Shown here: positions 1-5,469 of the stretch, piece after piece | Numbering within the stretch: position 1 is the stretch's first letter | Layout: every line of letters starts with the position of its first letter | Program-made: the position numbers and the translations under genes | From: Spirochaetae bacterium HGW-Spirochaetae-7 | Lineage (GTDB): Bacteria; Spirochaetota; Spirochaetia; Treponematales; UBA12059 | Assembly (NCBI GenBank): GCA_002839245.1 | Contig: PGXR01000171.1 | Location: forward strand, 1 to 6,130 | Direction: 5' to 3' | Length of the DNA stretch: 6,130 bases | The notes under the pieces: model-generated | The model's database searches: none | The model's input: the letters and a program-made list of their open reading frames with translations, nothing else | What the model was told of the DNA's origin: nothing

Positions 1-447
1 GCCTATCGACATGAAGAACAGGCATAGAACGCCGAGCAGGAGCATGCGCCTGGAGCGGAAGCGGTCGGCAAGCAGCCTGACGCTTTCCTCGAGCACGCCT
101 GCCTCACGGAGCAGGGCGAAAGCGCCACCCACGACGGCGATGAAGGCGATGATGACGATGGCCAGCGCCGCGTCATCGCTGGCTAGCACCTCGACAGGGG
201 CTGTGAGCCATCGCCAGGCAGGATAATCGGGCCTTGGAACGCGCGCATAGCTGTCAGGCACGACGACGAGGTCGCCGCCGGCCCCCGGCGTCCGTTTGTA
301 CGTGCCCGCAGGCACGACGAGGGTAAGCGAACCCGCGACAAGCATCAGCAACGCGAGTACGGCCAGCGATGCGGCAAAGGACCTGACGCTCAGCGTTCCG
401 GCTTTCGAACCTGCCGCTTCCTTCTCCGGAATCGTCTCTTTTCCCAT
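1..447 (-). CDS. YfcC-family inner-membrane transporter, N-terminal part (cut by left window edge)
   Basis: 149 in-frame codons run from ATG at 447 to the left edge without a stop, so the rest of the protein lies outside the window. The start is fixed by a good ribosome binding site (AAAGGGAC, about 5 bases upstream). A short charged cytoplasmic tail (residues 1-22) leads into a hydrophobic segment (about 24-46). This is followed by VPAGTY at 45-50, a VVPDSY-type extracytoplasmic stretch at 62-67, TAPVEVL at 81-87, a second membrane segment (about 92-114, with VVGGAFALL) and the start of a third (about 134-149, ending FFMSIG). This order matches my memory of the YfcC/C4-dicarboxylate anaerobic carrier-like family (VPAG.Y.R, VVP.SY, VGGAFG, LLI..MLLFSLGG). 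Members are multi-pass secondary transporters of about 450-500 residues; many are annotated as putative basic amino acid antiporters, but the substrate here cannot be told. It is the last visible gene of the glmS-lipoprotein-transporter run. Confidence 0.82.
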   Translation of the reverse strand, partial: MGKETIPEKEAAGSKAGTLSVRSFAASLAVLALLMLVAGSLTLVVPAGTYKRTPGAGGDLVVVPDSYARVPRPDYPAWRWLTAPVEVLASDDAALAIVIIAFIAVVGGAFALLREAGVLEESVRLLADRFRSRRMLLLGVLCLFFMSIG

Positions 448-459
448 GATTGTCCCTTT
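448..459 (-). promoter_or_regulatory. Ribosome binding site of the YfcC-family gene
   Basis: Read on the minus strand, the 12-base gap between the lipoprotein stop (TAA, 462-460) and the transporter ATG carries an AGGGAC Shine-Dalgarno-like core about 5 bases before the start. There is no room for a promoter or terminator, so the transporter should be translated from the same mRNA as the lipoprotein gene. Confidence 0.6.
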
Positions 460-1044
460 TTATAAACCCGGTTCGAGAAGGGCCGGGAACGATACGTCCT
501 GTGGGCTCTCCGCGTAGCGATAGAAGAACGAGAAGCGCTCGGCCAGAGTCGCCGCGAAGCGGCAGGGCGACTCGAGCTCGGCAGGCAAGGCGACCAGCAG
601 ATGGTAAGCGTCGGAGGCGATGTCCCACAGCGACAGGCCGTCAGCGGCGCCGGGCGCCGCCAGGACTGAAATTCCTTTGGGCATGGTCGGGCACGAGACA
701 GCGGTCCATGCCGGCGGCGCGACTATCGCTACCCGGGTGAACCAGACCTGGATGCGGAGCGGCTGCGCGACGTTGCCGGGCATGTAGGCGTACACGCCCG
801 CAAGACCGGGCAGGACGTTCGGGCCGAGGCCGGGCAGCCCCTCGACCCGGCTCGTACCCTGCACCAGGATCGCCCGGCCCGGAACGAGGCTTGCGGGCGT
901 CGTGAAGCCCGCCGAGCCTGCCTCGCTCGTCGCGGCAACCGATCCGGCCGAGGCTGGCGCCGGTTGCCCGCCGCGGCCGCACGATACGGCGATGCTCGCC
1001 GTCGAAAGCGCCGCTGCGACGAGCAAGGCAGCACTGGCCTTCAT
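460..1044 (-). CDS. Small predicted lipoprotein, unrecognised
   Basis: 194 residues. The N-terminus is a signal peptide: Lys2, an Ala/Leu-rich core (3-20) and then AVSC with Cys22. This reads as a relaxed lipobox of the kind spirochaetes tolerate, so Cys22 would be lipidated and the protein anchored outside the cytoplasmic membrane. Residues 23-48 are a Gly/Ala/Ser/Pro-rich linker. The remainder is a compact domain with a predicted beta strand at 97-109 (RIQVWFTRVAIVA), a second cysteine pair that could form a disulfide (Cys118, Cys161) and an aromatic-rich stretch near the C-terminus (FSFFYRYAE, 171-179). I recognise no family. The start codon overlaps the glmS stop (ATGA at 1044-1041) and no well-placed Shine-Dalgarno is seen, which suggests translational coupling to glmS. 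An envelope role next to an amino-sugar enzyme would be plausible, but only by context. Confidence 0.8.
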   Translation of the reverse strand: MKASAALLVAAALSTASIAVSCGRGGQPAPASAGSVAATSEAGSAGFTTPASLVPGRAILVQGTSRVEGLPGLGPNVLPGLAGVYAYMPGNVAQPLRIQVWFTRVAIVAPPAWTAVSCPTMPKGISVLAAPGAADGLSLWDIASDAYHLLVALPAELESPCRFAATLAERFSFFYRYAESPQDVSFPALLEPGL

Positions 1045-2885
1045 TCCACCGTCACGCTCTTGGCCAGGTTCCTCGGCTGGTCCACGTCGCGGCCGAGCTC
1101 GAGGGCGCAGAAATACGCGAACAGCTGCAGCGGCGGCACCATCACGAAGGGCTGGAAAAGTGAGTCGACAGCGGGCACCGGGATGTACTCGTCGGCTATC
1201 GAAGCCACGAGGTCATCCCCCTCCTGGGCCACCGCGATGATCGGTCCGCCGCGCGCCTTGATCTCCTTCATGTTCGTTATCGTCTTCTCGCGGAGGTGGT
1301 CGTTGGGCACGAGGAAGAGGCTCGGCGTCTCGGGACTGATCAGGGCAATGGGACCGTGCTTGATCTCACCTGAGGCGTAGCCCTCCGCGTGGATGTAGGA
1401 TATTTCCTTCAGCTTGAGCGCGCCTTCGAGGGCAATCGGGTACAGCAGCCCCCGCCCCAGGAACAGGAAGTCGTGGAAACGGGCGTAGCGCTTGGCTATC
1501 GCCTGGATATGGTCGCGCTGCTGCAGGCTTCGCCTGACAGCCTCGGGCGCCGCTTTCAGTTCCTCGAGGAAGCGTTCGCCTTCATGGTGAGACATGTCGT
1601 GCATCCTGGCCAGCGACAAGGTCAGCAGGTAGAACGCCGCGAGCTGGCTAGTGAAAGCCTTCGTCGACGCGACGGCTATCTCCGGTCCGGAATGCACGTA
1701 GATACCGCCGTCGCTCTCCCTCGCTATAGTCGAGCCGACGACATTGCATATGCCGAGCACCGCGCCGCCGCGGCGTTGTATCTCCCGCATCGCGTACAGC
1801 GTGTCCGCGGTCTCCCCCGACTGCGATACCGCCAGGTACAGCGAATGCGCCTCGACCACGGGGTTGCGGTAGCGCAGTTCGCTGGCCAGCTCCGCCTGCG
1901 CGGGCAGGCGCGCCACCGATTCGAGGAGCTGGCAGCCGACGAGCCCGGCGTGCCAGCTCGTGCCCGCGGCGATGACGCGGACCCGTTCTATGGCATGCAA
2001 GTCCTTCTTGGCCAGGTTGAGGCCGCCCAGCTTGGCCGAGCCGTATTCCATATCGAGACGGCCGGTAAGCGCGCGCTCTATGGACTCCGGCTGCTCGAAT
2101 ATCTCCTTTTCCATGAAGCAGGAGAATCGGCCCTTCTCTATCGCGCCAAGCTTCCAGGTGATCTGGTCGATCCTGGGGTCGACCGCCTGGTCGTCACGGT
2201 CGGAAATCCTGAAATCGGTCGGCGTCATCGACACAACTTCGCCGTCGTTCAGGTAGACGACGTTGGTCGTGTGCGCGAGCAACGCCGTCACGTCGCTCGC
2301 CAGGAGCATCTCCCCGTCGCCAACGCCCAGCACGAGCGGGCTGCCGTTGCGCGCCCCGACGATACGACCCGGTTCGTCGGCGTGCATCGCCGCTATGCCG
2401 TAGGTGCCACGCATGTGCCCAAGCGCCGCCTTGAGGGCCGATTCCAGGTCCCCGTCATAGTGGTAGGCTACCAGATGGGCTATAACCTCGCTGTCGGTCT
2501 CGCTCAAGAAGACGGCGCCTTCTTTTTCGAGCATCTCTTTGAGAGGCACGTAGTTCTCTATAATGCCGTTGTGCACTATCGCGATCTTGCCCGAGACGTC
2601 GGTATGGGGGTGGGCGTTGGCGTCGGTGACGCTGCCGTGCGTTGCCCAGCGCGTGTGGCCTATGCCGCTCGAGCCCGCCAGGTCCTTGGGAACCGCCTTC
2701 CTCAGCTCGGCGATCTTGCCCTTTCTCTTGATGACGACGAGAGGACGCTCCCCTGCCGCGATCGGCCCGCCTTTCAACACCGCTATGCCCGCGGAGTCGT
2801 AGCCGCGGTACTCCAGGCGCTTCAGCCCTTCAACCAGGATGCGCGAGGCCTGCCTGGGCCCCGTGTAGCCAACTATTCCACACAT
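1041..2885 (-). CDS. glmS: Glutamine--fructose-6-phosphate aminotransferase (isomerizing), GlmS
   Basis: Converts fructose-6-phosphate and glutamine to glucosamine-6-phosphate and glutamate, the first committed step to UDP-GlcNAc for peptidoglycan and other glycans; cytoplasmic. It has 614 residues (E. coli 609) and all parts are present. The N-terminal glutaminase domain has the nucleophile Cys2 (MCGIVGY), EYRGYDSAG at 25-33, HTRWATHG at 77-84, HNGIIENY at 105-112 and ETDSE at 129-133. The linker is FMEKEIFEQP (257-266). The first SIS domain carries AAGTSWHAG (306-314), SQSGET (354-359) and AVASTKAFTSQ (404-414). The second SIS domain has ALEGALKLKEISYIHAEGY (485-503) with Lys491 and Glu494, His510 in GEIKHGP, and the C-terminal NLAKSVTVE with Lys611. 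Cys2 must follow Met1, so the start at 2885 is secure, and a GGAAAGGA ribosome binding site precedes it. The stop overlaps the downstream lipoprotein start. No glmS ribozyme is seen in the leader. Confidence 0.98.
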   Translation of the reverse strand: MCGIVGYTGPRQASRILVEGLKRLEYRGYDSAGIAVLKGGPIAAGERPLVVIKRKGKIAELRKAVPKDLAGSSGIGHTRWATHGSVTDANAHPHTDVSGKIAIVHNGIIENYVPLKEMLEKEGAVFLSETDSEVIAHLVAYHYDGDLESALKAALGHMRGTYGIAAMHADEPGRIVGARNGSPLVLGVGDGEMLLASDVTALLAHTTNVVYLNDGEVVSMTPTDFRISDRDDQAVDPRIDQITWKLGAIEKGRFSCFMEKEIFEQPESIERALTGRLDMEYGSAKLGGLNLAKKDLHAIERVRVIAAGTSWHAGLVGCQLLESVARLPAQAELASELRYRNPVVEAHSLYLAVSQSGETADTLYAMREIQRRGGAVLGICNVVGSTIARESDGGIYVHSGPEIAVASTKAFTSQLAAFYLLTLSLARMHDMSHHEGERFLEELKAAPEAVRRSLQQRDHIQAIAKRYARFHDFLFLGRGLLYPIALEGALKLKEISYIHAEGYASGEIKHGPIALISPETPSLFLVPNDHLREKTITNMKEIKARGGPIIAVAQEGDDLVASIADEYIPVPAVDSLFQPFVMVPPLQLFAYFCALELGRDVDQPRNLAKSVTVE

Positions 2886-2992
2886 GGTTCTTTCCTTTCC
2901 GTCCGTGTCCCTGCCGCGCCTGCCCCTGAGGGCGGACGCCGGAAGACGGCGCTGGCGCAGACCTCCTTGATGGCGGTGCGCGCTACCTGGCT

Positions 2993-3021
2993 AGGCTATC
3001 GTGATACCGGGTTGCCGTCAA
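2993..3021 (-). promoter_or_regulatory. Candidate sigma70-type promoter for the glmS operon
   Basis: On the minus strand TTGACG (3021-3016; 5 of 6 to consensus) is followed after exactly 17 bases by TAGCCT (2998-2993), which keeps the three most conserved -10 bases (T, A and the final T). Transcription would start near 2986 and give a leader of about 100 bases before the glmS ATG. This was found by eye. The -10 is weak and the promoter is unproven. Confidence 0.35.
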
Positions 3022-3040
3022 GGACTCCCTCGCGTTCAAT
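3012..3040 (+). promoter_or_regulatory. Candidate sigma70-type promoter for the biotin ligase unit
   Basis: TTGCCG (3012-3017) and TTCAAT (3035-3040) are separated by exactly 17 bases; each matches 4 of 6 consensus positions. The predicted transcription start is near 3047, giving a leader of about 40 bases. Its -35 overlaps the -35 proposed for glmS on the other strand (3016-3021) by two bases. Support is spacing and similarity only. Confidence 0.3.
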
Positions 3041-3087
3041 GCCTGGGTCCATTGCGCCTGCCCGCGACTTACCGGATACTGCTATCC

Positions 3088-3843
3088 ATGACGGAACTGT
3101 CCGCGGACACTTTTTTTCCAGAAGCCTCGTCGTTTTACGTGCCTGTCGCTGGCAGCACGATGGACGAGGCGCGAACCCTGTCCACCGGGCGGCCCAGGGG
3201 GCTGGTCCGGGCCGGGAGGCAGACGGCGGGGCGCGGCAGGCTCCCAGGACGTGTCTGGCACGGCCAGTCTGACGAAAGCCTCCTGGTCACTTTCTGGCTT
3301 CCCCTGGACAGTTTCGGCACCGCTCCTCCGCCGCTTCTCGCCGGCCTCGCCGTGCGGCGCGCGTGCGATGCCTGGGCACGCGCGGCCGGAGCGATCCTGG
3401 GGCATGGTGTCGAGCTCAAGTGGCCGAACGACGTGCTATGCGGCGGCAGGAAGCTGGCGGGCGTACTCTGCGAGTCGGGCGGCGGTACGGTCTACATCGG
3501 AATCGGCATCAACTGCAGCCAACCCGGCTTTGAAGGCGATTTCAGGACGGAACCTACGTCGCTGCTGGTCGAGACGGGCAAAGCAGCGGAACCAGCCGAC
3601 CTCCTGAAGTGCTTGACCGATGCCATGATTGAAGTCCTGTGCCTCGGCGATACCTGGCGATCCGAATACGAAGCGTGCCTGGCCTGGCGCGGCAAGCCGG
3701 TGATGTTCAGTCCGGGAATCGAGGAAGCATCAACCAGAGGCACGCTCGATGGAATCGACGTGACGGGAGCGGTCATTGTCTCCGGCCGCCCCTGGCCCTC
3801 CGGTGAACTGAAGCTCGTTATTGACGAGGGAGCCTGGACATAG
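3088..3843 (+). CDS. birA: Biotin--[acetyl-CoA-carboxylase] ligase, BirA type lacking the HTH domain
   Basis: Activates biotin with ATP to biotinyl-AMP and transfers it to a specific lysine of biotin carrier proteins (acetyl-CoA carboxylase or biotin-dependent decarboxylases); cytoplasmic. The product is 251 residues when started at ATG 3088. Catalytic landmarks are STMDEA (23-28), the biotinyl-AMP loop GRGRLPGRVW (48-57), KWPNDV (111-116), the GGRKLAGVL segment with Lys122 (equivalent to E. coli Lys183) and GIGIN (138-142). The C-terminal domain ends in a short beta-rich part. There are only about 20 residues before the catalytic domain, so the N-terminal winged-helix domain of E. coli BirA is missing and the enzyme should not act as the bio repressor. 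A longer reading from GTG 3001 adds 29 residues with no family resemblance, so ATG 3088 is preferred although its ribosome binding site is poor. The next gene starts 14 bases after the stop. Confidence 0.93.
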   Translation: MTELSADTFFPEASSFYVPVAGSTMDEARTLSTGRPRGLVRAGRQTAGRGRLPGRVWHGQSDESLLVTFWLPLDSFGTAPPPLLAGLAVRRACDAWARAAGAILGHGVELKWPNDVLCGGRKLAGVLCESGGGTVYIGIGINCSQPGFEGDFRTEPTSLLVETGKAAEPADLLKCLTDAMIEVLCLGDTWRSEYEACLAWRGKPVMFSPGIEEASTRGTLDGIDVTGAVIVSGRPWPSGELKLVIDEGAWT

Positions 3844-3847
3844 TACT

Positions 3848-3884
3848 GTTTCCCGGTATGCCCACGAACATCACTCCGGGAAAC
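3848..3884 (+). repeat. Inverted repeat enclosing a start codon
   Basis: GTTTCCCGG (3848-3856) and CCGGGAAAC (3876-3884) are perfect 9-base complements. The 19-base loop between them contains the ATG (3858-3860) of the downstream gene. As RNA this would put the start codon in a hairpin loop, with the bases just upstream of it paired. It could modulate translation initiation or have arisen by chance; the sequence alone does not decide. Confidence 0.5.
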
Positions 3885-5441
3885 CGGGACAAGCAGTCGC
3901 AGCACGACGAGCCATCAGCCTCCGGATTCTTCCAGAAGTTTCTGGGGATGTTCGGGATGGGCGATCCCGAGGCCGACAAGAAGCGCCTCGTCAGGAACAT
4001 CGGCAAGGATCTTTCCCGCTCGCGTTACCGCTTCTACAAGCCGAAAACATCCGAGGTCCTCCCGGGCCTCGCCCGCTTCTTCTACGAAACCTACAAGGTG
4101 ATAGCCCCGGCCCAGGTCATGCTTACCAACGCCTCCCAGAGCGGCGTCCTGAAATCGTTCGTCATAGAGAACTTCCTGTCGCCCGAGCAGCGTCAGCAAT
4201 CCGAGTGCATGACCGACGCGTACATACAGGAAAAAGCCAAGACCATGAGCGTCAAGGACCTGCAGGAGCACATCAAGCAGCTGATGCTGTCATTCTTCTC
4301 CGCCTTCGACGCCGAGAAGACTTCCCAGATCGACAGTGCATATTCCACGCTGCTGTCGTTCATCAATTTCATCAACTTCGACTTCTTTTTCCTGCTCAAG
4401 AAATTCGACTCGAACGTCGCCGAGCGCAACTTCTCGTACAACCCCAAGTTCGATTCGCTGTCGGGAGATTATGTCGCCGACGACCTGCATGACTTTCTCG
4501 AGGTATTCATGCCGCTCAACCTTGACGCGGACTGGAAGCGCATCTTCACCGCGCTCAAGGAATACCGCAATATGGACGTCATCCAGGTAGACTCGTGGAC
4601 AAAGCTGGCGCCAGCCCTCAAGGACGTGCGCGAATCGGGAGTGCTCGAGCATATAGTCCAGCACGTCAAGCGGGACCCCTTCCTGGCGGTCATCCCCCGG
4701 GCCGCCGGCGAGCGCATCGTAGAGACGTTCATCGACAAGATGAAGAACCAGACGACCATGACCTTGCAGAAGATTGCCCAGGGGCGGCGGAACTCCAAGA
4801 TCGACGACCTGTCCAAGGCGGTCTTCGGCACGACGGTCGTCCTGCGGCTCAAGAATTATACCGACAAGGCCAATACCGTTTTCGCCAAGAAAATGCTCGG
4901 CGGTTTCACGCAGACTCAGGCGCTCAACTATCTGAAGGCGTACCTCATCGACTATTTCAAGAAAGACATCCGCGAACTCGTCGACATACTCCTCATTCGC
5001 GGCCAATGGTCGACGAACGTCCAGTCGCAGCAGATCTCCGACGGCTACCACGCCCTCCTCGAGGTATCCGAGCAGATCATCGAGTTCGACGACGACCTGG
5101 CGGACGACGGAGACGTCGGAATCAAGCTGCGGAACGCCATGCTCAAGTCGGACCGGGACAAGGACTCAATCAAGTACCTGAGGCAAGCCCTGAAGGACGT
5201 CAACGACAAGGCGCTCTCGCTGGTCAACAAGTCCGCGCTCAACCTGATAACCGTCGGCAGGCACCTGAAGGCCTTGATAGAGGACCTTGTCAAGCCGCAC
5301 CACGAACTGCTCCTCAACTGGAAGGAAGTCGAGAACGCCGCGACCATCCCGATGAAGGAAGCCATGACCGAGTCATACAAGAAAATCTACTACATGGTCC
5401 AGTTGTTGCAGTTCTACGTCAAGGAAGACGCGCCACAGTAG
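3858..5441 (+). CDS. Conserved hypothetical protein, resembles spirochaetal DUF5312 family
   Basis: 527 residues with no signal peptide, so probably cytoplasmic. No enzyme motif is recognised. The N-terminus (1-22) is polar and probably disordered, followed by a small hydrophobic, Gly/Met/Phe-rich patch (FFQKFLGMFGMG, 24-35). The body is predicted to be almost entirely alpha-helical, rich in Lys, Asp and Leu. A strikingly aromatic stretch lies at 165-183 (FINFINFDFFFLLKKF at 168-183), too polar on its flanks to be a confident membrane span. An acidic run sits at 409-419 (EFDDDLADDGD). The C-terminal half (420-527) is further helices that might form bundles. The overall look matches what I recall of a long helical family found in Treponema and relatives (DUF5312), whose function is unknown. 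It lies 14 bases downstream of birA and is probably cotranscribed with it. The ATG has no good Shine-Dalgarno and lies in a hairpin loop; the first plausible later Met is residue 31, inside the hydrophobic patch. Confidence 0.85.
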   Translation: MPTNITPGNRDKQSQHDEPSASGFFQKFLGMFGMGDPEADKKRLVRNIGKDLSRSRYRFYKPKTSEVLPGLARFFYETYKVIAPAQVMLTNASQSGVLKSFVIENFLSPEQRQQSECMTDAYIQEKAKTMSVKDLQEHIKQLMLSFFSAFDAEKTSQIDSAYSTLLSFINFINFDFFFLLKKFDSNVAERNFSYNPKFDSLSGDYVADDLHDFLEVFMPLNLDADWKRIFTALKEYRNMDVIQVDSWTKLAPALKDVRESGVLEHIVQHVKRDPFLAVIPRAAGERIVETFIDKMKNQTTMTLQKIAQGRRNSKIDDLSKAVFGTTVVLRLKNYTDKANTVFAKKMLGGFTQTQALNYLKAYLIDYFKKDIRELVDILLIRGQWSTNVQSQQISDGYHALLEVSEQIIEFDDDLADDGDVGIKLRNAMLKSDRDKDSIKYLRQALKDVNDKALSLVNKSALNLITVGRHLKALIEDLVKPHHELLLNWKEVENAATIPMKEAMTESYKKIYYMVQLLQFYVKEDAPQ

Positions 5442-5448
5442 TGGCGTG
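5429..5448 (+). terminator. Hairpin overlapping the stop codon of the DUF5312-like gene
   Basis: CGCCAC (5431-5436) and GTGGCG (5441-5446) pair perfectly around an AGTA loop. The stem extends by a G-U and a C-G pair to 5429 and 5448. The stop codon TAG (5439-5441) spans the loop and the first base of the 3' arm. No T tract follows, so if it terminates transcription it is not a canonical intrinsic terminator. It may act with the next hairpin. Confidence 0.4.
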
Positions 5449-5466
5449 GCGCTGCTTAAGCAGCGC
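5449..5466. terminator. Perfect palindrome between convergent genes, possible bidirectional terminator
   Basis: An 18-base perfect palindrome with arms GCGCTGC and GCAGCGC around TTAA. As RNA it forms the same 7-bp stem with a four-base loop on either strand. It lies between the stop of the DUF5312-like gene (5441) and the stop of hflX (5470), where a two-way terminator is expected. No U-rich tail is present on either side, so termination is inferred from position and structure only. Confidence 0.45.
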
Positions 5467-5469
5467 GTA

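Noticed and set aside
1041..2885. Ala307 in GlmS where E. coli has Cys300 (AAGTS instead of ACGTS)
   Set aside because: The cysteine is not catalytic, and I see no reason to treat this as loss of function; all residues used for glutaminase and isomerase activity that I could place are present.
2886..2992. Possible glmS ribozyme/riboswitch, prompted by an AGCGCC motif in the minus-strand leader
   Set aside because: Only about 70 bases separate the motif from the start codon, and the later conserved core elements of the glmS ribozyme are not recognisable.
3001..3087. An upstream GTG start adding 29 residues to the biotin ligase
   Set aside because: The extra residues resemble neither an HTH domain nor any ligase extension, and they overlap the candidate promoters. 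ATG 3088 gives the normal length for an HTH-less enzyme.
1389..3272. A 627-codon open frame on the plus strand, opposite glmS
   Set aside because: It is antisense to an unmistakable glmS, has Arg/Ala/Val-rich low-information composition and no recognisable domain. It is a by-product of GC-rich codon usage.
4290..5051. A 253-codon minus-strand frame inside the DUF5312-like gene
   Set aside because: Antisense shadow with no start signal or family resemblance; the plus-strand frame has the more natural protein composition.
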